A stretch of DNA of 64,000 nucleotides from Cryptomeria japonica (lineage: Eukaryota > Streptophyta > Pinopsida > Cupressales > Cupressaceae): assembly GCF_030272615.1 (NCBI RefSeq), contig NC_081408.1:61216114-61280113 (forward strand), written 5' to 3'. Of this stretch, positions 23,145-33,781 are shown piece by piece. How positions within the stretch are numbered: the stretch's first letter is position 1; every line of letters starts with the position of its first letter. Made by a program: the position numbers and the translations under genes. The notes beneath the pieces were generated by a model. That model was not told the origin of the DNA and did not search any database. It saw only the letters and a program-made list of their open reading frames with translations.

Positions 23145-23560
23145 CAAGAGAAATCAATCAATCAAGAAAATCAAGCCAATCTATCAAAATAATCAATCAA
23201 TCATCAAATCATCTATCTATCAAATCAAATTGAATCAATAAATCATCAAATCAGCCTGAAGCAATCTATGCTATCTATCAAGATCAAATTGAAGCAACTT
23301 AAGCTATCAAATCATTTTAAAACCTATTAATCATGGTTTTTTATCAATCACCGAGTTTACTTAAAACTCTGCTAAGCTCTTACATCAGAAACTAAATCGG
23401 TTTCTTAGAGCTACTCAATCAATCTATCAATTACGCTAATCAAATCTATCAAATCAAGCTAATCAAAGCTATCTATCCAATCTATCAAATCTATCAAATC
23501 AAGCTAATCAAAGTTATCTATCACTCAATCAATCACGTAATCATGCAATCAAGCCCTTAT
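23145..23560. repeat. ATCAATCA / ATCTATCAA low-complexity repeat
   Basis: Dense repeats of ATCAATCA and CTATCAAATC lie immediately upstream of the antisense ORF, in what would be its leader. They look like replication-slippage products. Confidence 0.7.
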
Positions 23561-23599
23561 TTTCATCATCACTGCATATTAAACACGTTAAATCTAATC

Positions 23600-23850
23600 A
23601 TCAAAGTGATTTTTAGCTTTTGCATTTATCAAAACATCAAATTTAAGCAAAAGCGCTAATCAATTGAGCATTTGCACTAAACCACAACAAAAGCACTAAA
23701 TCTACAAGCATACGTGCTAACTCATGCAGAAGTGCTAAAACAAGCTGCAAAAGCACTAAAATAATACGGAAAAAATTAAAAAAACTCAAAAAACTCAAAA
23801 AACCAAACAAAAGCGCCTAAAAACATGAAAATTTGAACGAAAACTTGAAA
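23600..23850 (-). repeat. TTAGTGCTTTTG motif array on the antisense leader of Gypsy-C
   Basis: On the minus strand TTAGTGCTTTTG, TTAGCGCTTTTG, TTAGCACTTCTGCATG and TTAGCACGTATGC occur in series, the same motif family as in the sense leader at 9690-10020. Confidence 0.7.
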
Positions 23851-24270
23851 ACAAGGCTCAGGATAAGATAAATACCGGATATCCATACTTGACTAACCAT
23901 TGATATCGCCGAACTCGCTCAAAACGATGGTTCTCCACCGAAATCACCATTTTGCCACCTCAACAAGAATATTTTCTCCACAAAGCTGACAAGGATAACA
24001 ATGAAATTAAAATTAGCCTTGGTTAATTTTATAATTACTATTTGAAGAGTTATTAATTTCAAATGGGGCAATTTAATTTATTTTTTACAAATGAATTTAA
24101 TTGACTGAATTTTTATCAAATTATCACGAGATTAATCGTTCAAACTAGAATTTTCAACAATTTCACAATTAATCTCCTGAGGGGCACACAAACATGATTT
24201 TTAATCTTCGCCAGTCGCATTATCGAGACTTGATTTAATCTTTGAAACAATGTTGTCTTGACATCATTTC

Positions 24271-24284
24271 AAAGAGGGGCAAAA
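24271..24284 (+). other. Polypurine tract of Gypsy-C
   Basis: AAAGAGGGGCAAAA abuts the 3' LTR start TGTATACAC. It is the expected primer for plus-strand synthesis. Confidence 0.85.
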
Positions 24285-25459
24285 TGTATACACCTAAAAT
24301 TGGCTATGAGCAATTAAATAAATATTTTATATTTATTTAATAATTATTCTTCTATTAAATAGTTAATTTGAAAAGATTAATTTACTTAATTCATTTCATG
24401 TCTTTCTATTAATTAATATTTTATTAATTAATTCATCTATCCTATTCTTATAATTAATTAAATATTAGATATTTAATTATTCCTTCTAACCAAGTTAATT
24501 AAATATCTAATATTTAATTATCTTCTCCAATTAATTAAATATCTAATATTTAATTATCTCCTCCAAACAATTAAATATCTAATATTTAATAGTTATTCTC
24601 CTATCCTATAGTCTCAAATATTAAATAATTCTTAAATTATTTAATTCCCCTTATCCAACTCACCTTCCATCTCCACTTCATCTTCCCTTTGCCAACTCAT
24701 CAAACATGTGGCTAAGGAAATTAATATTTCTTAAATATTAATCATCATTTATCTCCAACTTCCAAATTTAATGAAAATTATGTTTGTACACATATTTTAT
24801 AACCATTTTCTATATTCTCTCCAACACCCCCTACATCTTAGGAAGGACTTGAGTCCACTTGTCCTCTCATGCCTAAATTTCCTCCAACCATCCCTAGATT
24901 CCCTCAGTCAGCAACCCAGTCAAGGTGAGATGAGTGACAGTTGTCTTCTCCTTCCATCTTTCTCTCAACCTTCATCTTTGCTCATAGCCATCCAAATCTA
25001 CAGATTTGATCAGGACCGTTGATCTGAGCCACATCATCTCATCCTCTCAAAGTCTATAAAATCAAGAGCTTCAGTTGAGAGAGAGTGAGACTTCAAGAGA
25101 CTGCAAGTCAATCTTATGCATTTGTGAGTTTTTGAAGCAAATAGCCATTAGCAATTAGCATATAGCAATTTCATATAGCATTATCTTATAGCATAATCAT
25201 GTAGTATTGCATATCATAGCATCAGTTAACTTCAAGTTATCAGTCCATTATTCATATGGCATCTTGGAAGCCAACAGTGCATTGTCTGAGAGCACAAAAT
25301 GGGACATAAGCCATGAAGGTAAAAATAATGTTTTATTTTATTATGTATTTCATGCAGTTTCATTGGTTGAATTTGGATTTCCTGTAGTATTTCCATTTGT
25401 ATTTTGGGAAACTAACTTATTGCAGGTAACATTCTGAGGATGAAATTCAAGCTCACACA
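24285..25459 (+). repeat. 3' LTR of Gypsy-C
   Basis: It matches 8361-9581, with small deletions (for example about 30 bases near 25285) and scattered substitutions. The TATA box is at 25055. It ends CTCACACA, then AAGAA. Confidence 0.9.
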
Positions 25460-25464
25460 AAGAA

Positions 25465-26217
25465 TATAAATAATATGGTCGAGTATGAAGCCTTGTTATT
25501 AGGTTTAGCTGAAGCTAAGAAATCGGGAGTTAAGCTTCTTCAAGTCAAGGGAGATGCGGAGTTGATTGTGAAACAGGTCAAAGGATTATTCAATGTAAAA
25601 AATGAAAGACTAAAAGAATAGCATAATAGAGTTTGGGATGAAATTGAAGATTTTGATGCATTTTCTATTGAAGTTATTCCTAGAGAACAAAACTCTAAAG
25701 TAGACTCCTTAGCTATATCAGCTTCCTTATTGATTCCTCATCCTGAGTTTGGTGATGATATTTATCGAGTGGAATTAATATATCGGCCTAGTGTTCCTGA
25801 TAATTCAAAATTCTGGCAAGTGTTTGAAAATAACAAACAAATTAATAATTTCATGCAGTGTGTTGAAACATTTTCTACTACATATTTTGAAGGGTTAGAT
25901 TCAGAATGTAAAGAGTTTTCACCTTAACAGGCCAAGGAGTTGAGCGATGGATTCATGCAATTAAAAGGGAATACGATTCATAAAGGGTTGGTTTCTTTAG
26001 AATGCCTTTTTGATCATCATGATGCTTACAAGAAAAGCAAAGGTGAACAAATTCTTGCAGTTCAAGATGTTGGAGGCTATGAAAGAATTAACATTGGCAT
26101 TGAAGATAATCCCAAATATATAAATCTAGGAAAATTTTCACTCCTGTGGACAAAGAGAGATTCATTAGTCTGCTGTTGGAATTCAAAGATGTTTTCGCTT
26201 GGTGCTATATGACTTAA
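25465..26217 (+). pseudogene. Archaeal-type RNase H of Gypsy-B, second half, and linker to RT
   Basis: Just after the C insertion the frame reads NMVEYEALLLGLAEAKKSG, then VKGDAELIVKQVKG and REQNSKVDSLA. Together with FDGS at 8240-8300, all four catalytic acids of the domain are present. A TAG near 25620 replaces Lys/Tyr-region sequence. A long linker follows (open at 25730-25927 and 25940-26212) containing VELIYRPSVPDNSKFWQVFE and INLGK, found by memory in plant polyproteins that carry RNase H before RT. It leads into RT at about 26225. Confidence 0.7.
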
Positions 26218-26224
26218 AGAACTT

Positions 26225-27506
26225 TAGGGATGAAAAATTTCAACATCACATTCCTTTGAAGCCTGGAGTAAGTCCTTTTCGACAAAAACTTAGAAGTTTC
26301 AATCCTAAGTAGCTAAAGCCATATTTTAGGAAGTAGATAAAATGTTGAAGGACAAGATTATATACCCCATTCACCATTCTACATGAATAGCCAACATAGT
26401 TCTTGTTCAGAAGAAAAATGGAGAAATAAGGATGTGTGTAGATTTTAGAAACCTGAATCAAGCCAGTCTAAAAGATAACTACCCATTACCTGCTATGGAC
26501 CATATTTTGCAAATAGTTTCAGGTTTCAAAATGATGTCCATGCTTGATGGCTTTTTTAGGTTATAATCAGATCGGTGTTTTAGAAAGTGATCAACATAAT
26601 ACTACCTTCATTACTCCCTGGGGTACTTTTGCTTATAACAGAATGCCATTTGGTTTGATTAATGCAGGGGCTACCTTTTAGTGGGCTATGGATTTATCCT
26701 TTGGTCATTTGAAAGATAAGATAATTGTTGTGTATCTTGATGACTTAACTGTCTTTTCAAAGAGAAGAAAACATCACCTGAGAGATTTGAGACAAGTGTT
26801 ACAAAGGTGTCGTGAACATGGGGTGTCCCTGAATCCAAAAAAGTCAGTATTTGGAGTGATAGAGGGTAAATTGCTTGGCCACATTGTCTCTAAAGAAGGA
26901 GTAAGGGTGGACTCTAAAAGAGTAAAGGCAATTCAGTAGCTAAGTCTACCATCAAATATAAATGTAGTCAGATCCGTCTTTGGACAAGTAAATTTTCTGA
27001 GGAGATTCATTCCAGATTTTGCAGAAACCACTAGGTATATTGTGAACTTGATGAGCGAAAAGCAAGCATTTAAATGGAATGAGGAGGGAAAGAAAGCATT
27101 TGAATTAATAAAGAAGGCTATTGGTCATGCACCTATTCTGGTTAATCTAGATTTAAAAAAGGATTTTATTATCTATTGCTATGCCTTAGAACATACTACG
27201 TCAAGGATTTTGTTGCAAAAGAACGAGGATAATGAAGAAGTTCCAATATCTTTCATGAGCGCTCCCCTGAAGAAACACGAGTTGAAATATTCTCTGATGG
27301 AAAAACAAGCATATGTAGTTGTAAAAGCTGTAAAACAATTTAGATATTATATTCTTCATTCTCATGCAGTTGTTTATGTTCCCTACTTTGAAATCAAGAG
27401 CATTTTGATGCAACAGGATATAGGAATGAATAATAGAGCTTCATGGGTGTCCAAGATTCAAGAGTTCAATTTAGATATTAAACCCACAAAATTGGTCACA
27501 AGGTAG
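26225..27506 (+). pseudogene. Reverse transcriptase and RNase H of Gypsy-B
   Basis: RT blocks appear in changing frames: VLVQKKNGEIRMCVDFRNLN, SLKDNYPLPAMD, SMLDGF, MPFGLINAGATF, then the catalytic YLDD in VVYLDDLTVFSK (near 26730), and LNPKKSVFGVIEGKLLGHIV. The 154-codon stretch 27042-27506 holds the connection and RNase H (FKWNEEGKKAFELIKKAI; ISFMSAPLKKHELKYSLMEK). TAG stops occur at 26937 and elsewhere, with frameshifts near 26560 and 26690. More decayed than Gypsy-C, which fits the nesting. Confidence 0.8.
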
Positions 27507-27639
27507 GGTTTGTGCAAATTGATTGCTGATAGTAAGAATGAAGTGACTGAGGAATTTCCCTTAGTCTTGTTTGTCAAACTACAAGATTCCTGGTTTGCAG
27601 ATGTCATGTACTATTTGACCTATGGGGATTGCCAATGCA

Positions 27640-28845
27640 TCTTTCTCCAAGAGAAAAATGAAACTTGAGACTAAAAGCTGCCAATACGTCATTTTGAATG
27701 ATGTATTGTACAAAAGGTGTTTGGATGGAACTTTCTTGCGCTTTGTAGATAAATCACTTTAAGAGTCACTATTGAAGGCCTTTCATGATGAAGCCTGTGG
27801 TGGCCATTTTTCATCTACAGTAACCGCTTTCAAAATTTTGAGAAATTGTTATTATTGGCCAGGTTTGTTCAAAGGTGCTTATGAATGGGTAGCCAAGTGT
27901 GAGAAATGTAAATTATTCATAGGTAAGACATAACTTGCAACATTATCGCTTTGACCAGTGATTGTGGATGAACCATTCAAACCATGGGGTTTGGATTTTA
28001 TAGGCCTTTTGACGCCTACTTCAAGTGCAAGGTACACACATATACTGATAGCCACAAATTATTTTACCAAATGGGTTGAAGCTATTCTGGTGCGGAAGAC
28101 AACCTCTGAGGTTGTTTGTAACTTTCTGAAAGAAAATATTTTGGTTTGATTTGGAATTCCTCTAAAAATTGTGGTTGATAATGCAACTAATTTCTCTTTT
28201 GCTGAGATTTCATTATTCTGCTATGAACATGGGATATTTGTCTCTCATTCTTCCGATTATTATCCTCAGGGGAATGGTTAGGCGAAGTCCAACAATAAAA
28301 ATCTCATAAATATTATGAAGAAATTGGTGAGTGAAAATTTCAAAGATTGGCATAAGAAATTGTATGAAGCTCTTTGGGTGGATTGTACATCACCAAAAAG
28401 AGTTATTGGGATGTCACCATTTGAATTGGTTTATGGTGTGGGTACTGAGGTGACACTTCCTCTGGAACTTGCAGCAACCAAGTTACAGACCATCATTGAG
28501 TATGCCTATTTTCAGGATTCACTTGAAAAAAGGATAATGTATTTGATGAGGATTGATGAAGAAAGGGACAAGTTAGTGGATCGGATAACTAAGCACTAGA
28601 TGAGGGTTAAGAAGATATTCAACAAGCGAGCTAGGCAACTAAAATTCATGCTAGGTGATCAGGTTTTGCTCTGGGACATAAGAAGGGAACCAAAGGGAGC
28701 GCAGGTGAAGTTCAAATTGCTATGGAAGGGACCATTTGTGATTTAGGAGGTAAAAGGCCCTAGCTCTTTCAAAATTGCATATCAAGATGGCTTTGTTCTT
28801 CCCCTGACCTATAATGGGTAGGATTTGAAACTATATCAATTGTAA
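27640..28845 (+). pseudogene. Integrase of Gypsy-B, catalytic Glu replaced by Lys
   Basis: The finger shows FHDEACGGHFSS and CEKCK. Asp 1 is in GLDFIG (27994-27996) and Asp 2 in VVDNAT (28177-28179). The Glu expected in NGxAES is Lys (AAG, 28285-28287), directly after a TAG at 28279-28281 that stands for Gln or Leu. The C-terminal part includes SPFELVYGVGTEVTLPLEL and KLLWKGPFVI, ending at about 28843 in DLKLYQL. Stops at 27931, 27952, 28147, 28597, 28744 and 28819 disable it. The same catalytic position is changed in Gypsy-C. Confidence 0.8.
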
Positions 28846-29073
28846 ACGAGAAGCCCTCATGGTTTTTGTACATAAGTTTTGGTTTGTTTAGTCGGTAGTT
28901 TCTTTTCTATTGGTGTGTCCGTCTTAGTATTTTAATAAATCCTATTTGTGAAACCAGAGATCCTTGGGTTCATGTCTAGTTCCCTTATAGTCCTAGTCCC
29001 CAGTTAGAGCCAATGTTAGCGTCCCCTCAAATTTTTATTAAAATTTCAAGCTTGCGGGTTACGTTATGGTGTC

Positions 29074-30680
29074 TCTTTTCTTTTCGGTCTTTGTATTTCC
29101 TTTCTTTGAACCTATGTCAATGAACCTTTAAACATATCAAAAGGTTCAAGGTTCAAAGTGCATTTTAGGTAATGTATTTAGCGGCCTTTATCTTCACTAA
29201 AGCAAGCGCATTTTTGTTATGTGTTTTGAACTTTGAACCCATGAACCTTTTTTGGTTCAAGGTTCAAAACGTCCTTTTGTGTGAGTCACGGCTATGTAAT
29301 GTTATTTAACGAGCAAGTGTAAATGTGTTTAAGTCAGTATTGAACTTGAACCTTGAACCTTTTGTATTCTCGGTTCAACGGTTCAAAGTTCGAAGTTCTT
29401 TCACTTGTTAGTTATCGTTATTGCTTGTTCTCGCTATTCTTTTGAGCCTCTAGTTCAGTGTTGTTCTCACTGAATGAGCTTGAACCATTGAAATCCTTGT
29501 GAGATGGTTCAAGGTTCAAAAAGTTCACTCTAAGCTGATTCTAAGGATTTTGATAATATTGGAGGTAGCACGGTAAGAAGGAATATTCTCAACATCTAAC
29601 AGTTTAAAATTCTAAATTTTGAAAGTAATCATGAGGACATTAACTATTTGTGCAAAGGTGATGGGTAATTAAGAAAGTGTCAAGTTTTCAGTCATATCAC
29701 TATTACTTCACATATTTGAATGAATCATTATGAACCATGTGTACATTTCTCTCGATTTTCCTTCTAGTTTTCTTAAAAAGACATGTAAATTCAGATGCAA
29801 ACTTGTAAAGGTTGTAGCTATTATAATTGAATGAATTGGAGAACTCAAAGGTAAATTCAGTTCTACTGAGAGGGTTTCATGGATTCATGGTGGTAACAGG
29901 TGATACAAAGCCAGTTGTTGAAGAAATTCAACCCAAAAGATCAAAAAGGTCCCTGTTGAGTTCCTCACCAGCCCGAGTGACTCAGGCAAGAAGCAAGAAG
30001 AAGAATAAAGAGCCAGCATTAAGCCAAATCATTGTAGACCTGGATCCAAGTGAGGAAGTTAAAATAATAATGGAGCAACAAGAATTGAATGAACCCCTGA
30101 CACAAGATATGGACACAAGTAAAGAACCAGAGGGTGAGTTGAACCCAATGAGCACCCTAACTATTGTCAATTCACCCAGTACTTAGACAACCCCTCCGTA
30201 CAAAGACCCTTCAAGAAATCTATGATGGTTAGAGGCTTCCATTGGAAAGAAATGCAGTATGGTACCAATCACAATTCCTATAGAAGATATGGTTAGCAAG
30301 TGTCTTCGAAAAGTGTCCAGGCCAAAGAAACTTAAAACACAGACAATGTTTGAGGTAGATGAGGAAACAGGTCATTGGATAGCTGAGATAGCTAAACATA
30401 TCCCAGGAAAAGACTCAGACAAAGCCACTGAAGATGAAGTCACTGTGGAGAAAATTTATTTGTGGGTTGCTTCACGAGCGGTCAATGTCAAACACTTGGA
30501 ATCCTCCACAAAGAGGATGATTTCTTGAACATGGAAGGATGAAAAAGATAAAAAAGATGAGCCTATAATCAGTTCACCCAACTATTGGTTTATTTGTTTT
30601 CCTTTCATAAAGGGGTGTGCATGAGTCATATTATAATTCAAAATATAATTTAAAGAAAGGGGCAAATCTATTAACCATCA
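29074..30680 (+). repeat. 3' LTR of Gypsy-B, with a ~1.6 kb internal deletion
   Basis: It starts TCTTTTCTTTTCGG, repeats the GGTTCAAGGTTCAAA hairpin cluster (29103-29522) and the LTR coding-like region (29827-30528), then near 30555 jumps to sequence matching 5766 onward of the left LTR (GATGAGCCTATAAT). It ends TTAACCATCA, followed by AGATC and the rest of the Copia-A LTR. The TGTTAGCG at 29022 might instead be the true LTR start, since the left copy could be truncated. Confidence 0.7.
29827..30528 (+). pseudogene. Coding-like region in the B 3' LTR
   Basis: Second copy of the region at 3441-4094. It opens at TTG 29827 for 119 codons: QPKRSKRSLLSSSPARVTQA, then an acidic SQIIVDLDPSEEVKI part. 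After a TAG at 30184 it continues with a frame at 30259-30528 containing RPKKLKTQTMFEVDEETGHW. It has fewer stops than the left copy. The C-terminal helical part is lost by the LTR deletion. Family unknown. In both LTRs it would lie in U3 or R and be copied at each retrotransposition. Confidence 0.4.
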
Positions 30681-31779
30681 AGATCCAAGAACACTGAGAG
30701 GGGGGGGGTGTGAATCAGTGTTATACTAGAATGGAGAAATTTAACCTTATTAATACAAAAACTCAACAAAACATAAAAGCATATAACAATAAGAAACAAT
30801 GCATCCACAAAGATGAACACCATAACACCATAGATTTATATGTGGAAAACCTCAAAGAGGAAAAAATACAGTGGGATTGGAGACCCGCAATATCTATCCA
30901 TTGATCAAAATGAATATTGAACTGCAAGTATAGAATCTCCCATTCTTGAGTACAATTCTGGTTAAGCTCAATACCGGAGGCCTTAAACCTCTTCCACAAA
31001 CCCAATTTGATCACCTATGATCGACCAAAACCTCTCCATATGATTACAAAATTATTCACATATAGATAACAATATAACCCATATCATACATAGTCTCATG
31101 ATCTACAAAGAGATCTTACATCACATTTATACCAACCCAGAACCTAAACAATTTGGTTAGCCACCTAAAAGATAATACAATAAATTCATAAATTAAACCC
31201 GCAATCTAATGATCAACCAAGTCGGCCTAAGATAAAAACAACATAATCCAATCAATGAATCCAACCGGTAACGCATCAGGAGCATCAACCCACACATTAC
31301 ATAACCCGGTCCATAACCTAGAAGAATAATCACCAGACCTATAATAGGTCACCATAAGCCAAATGAAACACCATGAATAACTGGAACACAAACATGATAA
31401 CCATCATCATCCTGATAACCTTCTAGAAGCTGCACCAACATCACTTATCAGATTCATCAAAGGATCTTCAACAAAGCGATATTAGTAAAACCCTTACCGG
31501 TAACCAAAAGGCTTACTAGAACAAATGATAGCTTCCAGATCATCAAATCCCAAACCAACTAAATGTGATACACATTAGGAACACATGAATAACCAATCCA
31601 AACCAATTCCACTGACCAAAGCATACCGGACCATACCAGATAACCATTATCTGAGCAACCAAAAACCAATCATCCTACTAGGACCAACCAGACACTGGTA
31701 AACAGCCAAAGCAGTTGGTGTTGCCATCAATGATAAAACATCAATGCAACACATAATCAATTCCTCCAAATTGCCAACA
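30681..31779 (-). repeat. 5' LTR of Copia-A, main part
   Basis: On the minus strand the segment begins TGTTGGCAATTTGGAGG (at 31779) and near its end reads ATTCTAGTATAACACTGATT followed by a C-run and CTCTCAGTGTT, as in the Copia-D LTR end. Its last bases are at 2681-2690 (TGTTGGGATC on plus). A run of ten G occurs at about 30698-30709. This shows that Gypsy-B landed 10 bp from the LTR end. The segment 31780-31784 (TTATG) would be one target duplication; its partner is outside the window. Confidence 0.85.
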
Positions 31780-32778
31780 TTATGGGCTAAATCAATAGAA
31801 AAATTTTAAGTGTTTTACACCAAGGTTGAAGCAAAGAAAGATAGAACACTAACATCATGTAGAGTATATGACCAAGAAACTTGCACCCTTAAAGTGGTTG
31901 AAAATAGTCTAGACCCATGTGGTAGATATGTTTATAAAAGATGACATATTCCATTTTAATGTACCATTCACATGATGAGACCTTCTAAATTTTTCTTACA
32001 TCAATCAAGAGAAATAATTTGCATCAAATAGATTTTTGGGTGAATATATTGGTCATTGATAAGTGCATTAAATCCTTTGTTTTATTATCTAGTTTCTCCT
32101 TACATGAAAGGATGTGTCGTGTGACTAGCTTATTTAATTTAAGTATATTAAAGCATGATAGTGGAAGACCATCATTCAAATGTGAGTCAATTAAAGCACA
32201 AAAGAGGTGGAATAAAATAGAGGAAGACATGGAGCCTACAAATAAGGTGGGATAGAGAAGGAACTCTTTATAGAAGAGATCACATGCATATGATAGAAGT
32301 AAATTTTATGGATATACAAAGCTAAGTATAAAGAGAGAATGTTGCAATTAGTTTTGATGAATGATTACTAGTTACACTTTGATAGTAAAACACTAAAATT
32401 TAGGCATATTTAGAAATGAAAAGAAGAAAAGCATGAAATACACTTCCTACAATACTCTATGAGTTGGTCTATGTAAAGACATTAAACTAAATGCTTTTAA
32501 TAATTTGGTACAATATATTCCAAAATGCAATATTTTTTAATATTTTATAGTCATCTAAGATATTAAATTTACCATATTAAAATAAATCGATTAATATTAA
32601 CAATTTGTCAATCCTAAATGTCACACTTCTTGATTCATTCACACACTTGAAATTTAATTTTCATTTCTAACATCTCATCACTTTATTGTTTATCATTTTA
32701 TTGCATTAAGTAGTTAATTGCATACCATTGTACTAATAGTTACGATATTCTAAAAACTCCAAATTGATTGATCATCTT
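31780..32778. other. Spacer between Copia-A and Copia-D
   Basis: About 1 kb of AT-rich DNA. The longest open stretch (32019-32255, 78 codons) resembles nothing I know. No LTR, knuckle or repeat signature seen. Confidence 0.5.
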
Positions 32779-33734
32779 TGGTGGCAACTGACACTCAATT
32801 GGTAGGTTTCACTATGTTGTCATTGATGGCAACATTGTATTGTGTTCAGGCTTCAAGTTTTGGTTCTATGGTGTACTAGCATGTTTTTCACAGATACTAC
32901 ACCAACACTAGCACTGACACCGGCACCGGCAGGGTAGAAGGATTTCTTTGGTTATCGGCAATGCAGACCGACATAGTTTAGTAAAGGTTATCAGTACTAG
33001 AGGCCAACATATCTTGGATTCAGTGTCGACAATTGATTTTAATTTTTATGCATTTATGTTATCTGGTCGACATGTAAATTGATATTGTATATATCTTTGT
33101 AAGTCGACATAAGGCATGTAAATTTATATAGGGTATATAGGTTAGTTTGATAGATCGTTTTGTAATATAGAGACATAAGAGAGGAGATTATGGATATGTG
33201 AATGTAATATGATGCGAAATACATCAAAGAGATCATGTATGGGATGAAATTTATGTAAGGGTTATTCTGGTAAAGGGTTCAGGGTTTCAGATCAAAACAG
33301 ATAGAGCTTAAACTGGAATTGTATTCTGGCATATAACATGCTATCTTAGTAGTTCACACTTCTCTGGATTGTAGTCTAGAATTTTATGTAGTTAGTGAAG
33401 CTCCTTTTGTGATTGAGAAGTGTGCTGTAGGCCATAAGCCTTCTTGTAAGTGCAGTGCAGGCCTCTCATATTTTGTAATATCTCTTCATATGGCTAGTGT
33501 ATTGATATTGTTGGTCACAAATCCCACCATTGTTTTTTCTCTTTGAGTTTTTCCACATATAAATTTGTGTGTTATGGTTCTTATTTATGTGATTGGCTTA
33601 TTGGTTGCTTTACTTCATTCAATTCTGTATGTATCGATATACTAGTTGGTGTATGCATGTTTTAATAAGGCTAAGACCTATTATTCTAGTATAACACTGA
33701 TTCACCCCACTCTCAGTGTTATTGGTTTCCAACA
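32779..33734 (+). repeat. 5' LTR of Copia-D
   Basis: From TGGTGGCAACTGACAC to CCAACA. TATA-like TATATAGGGTATATAGG lies near 33125. The end CACCCCACTCTCAGTG matches the Copia-A and Copia-E LTR type. The 3' LTR is at 46469. Confidence 0.88.
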
Positions 33735-33750
33735 AATTGTATCAGAGCTT
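33735..33750 (+). other. Primer-binding site of Copia-D
   Basis: AATTGTATCAGAGC follows the LTR end directly. It matches the initiator Met-tRNA-complementary TGGTATCAGAGC used by copia elements, with one G lost. Confidence 0.8.
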
Positions 33751-33781
33751 TGTACATTGGAGGAAGTTTAACAACTTGAGG

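Larger units (their letters stand above)
8361..25459 (+). mobile_element. Gypsy-C: 17.1-kb Tat-type Ty3/gypsy element
   Basis: LTRs of 1,221 bp (8361-9581) and 1,175 bp (24285-25459) start TGTATACAC and end CTCACACA. The target duplication AAGAA is at 8356-8360 and 25460-25464. Order inside: primer site, 2.3-kb leader, gag, protease, G-patch, spacer, RT, RNase H, archaeal-type RNase H, integrase, then a 3' region with an antisense plant-mobile-domain ORF and a polypurine tract (24271-24284). The LTRs differ at about 2 percent over the first 200 bp by eye, so this is among the youngest insertions here, yet its frames hold stops and two frameshifts. Confidence 0.9.
2691..30680 (+). mobile_element. 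Gypsy-B: Ty3/gypsy element with very long LTRs, host of Gypsy-C
   Basis: Related direct repeats at about 2691-5895 and 29074-30680 bound a gag-pro-RNaseH-RT-RNaseH-integrase region. The flanks are the two halves of the Copia-A LTR. Left ends GGATC and right starts AGATC, a probable 5-bp target duplication with one change; the exact LTR ends are uncertain by a few bases because a TG start is not clear. Gypsy-C interrupts it at 8361-25459. Its LTR pair differs at roughly a tenth of positions in the first 180 bp by eye, clearly more than the C pair, in line with the nesting. Confidence 0.8.

Noticed and set aside
23145-23560. Repeats considered as a CRISPR array
   Set aside because: No constant repeat with unique spacers; it is ATCAATCA slippage DNA in a plant retroelement.
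31780-32778. Possible host exon (32019-32255)
   Set aside because: 78 codons with no recognisable domain, splice context or similarity that I can name.
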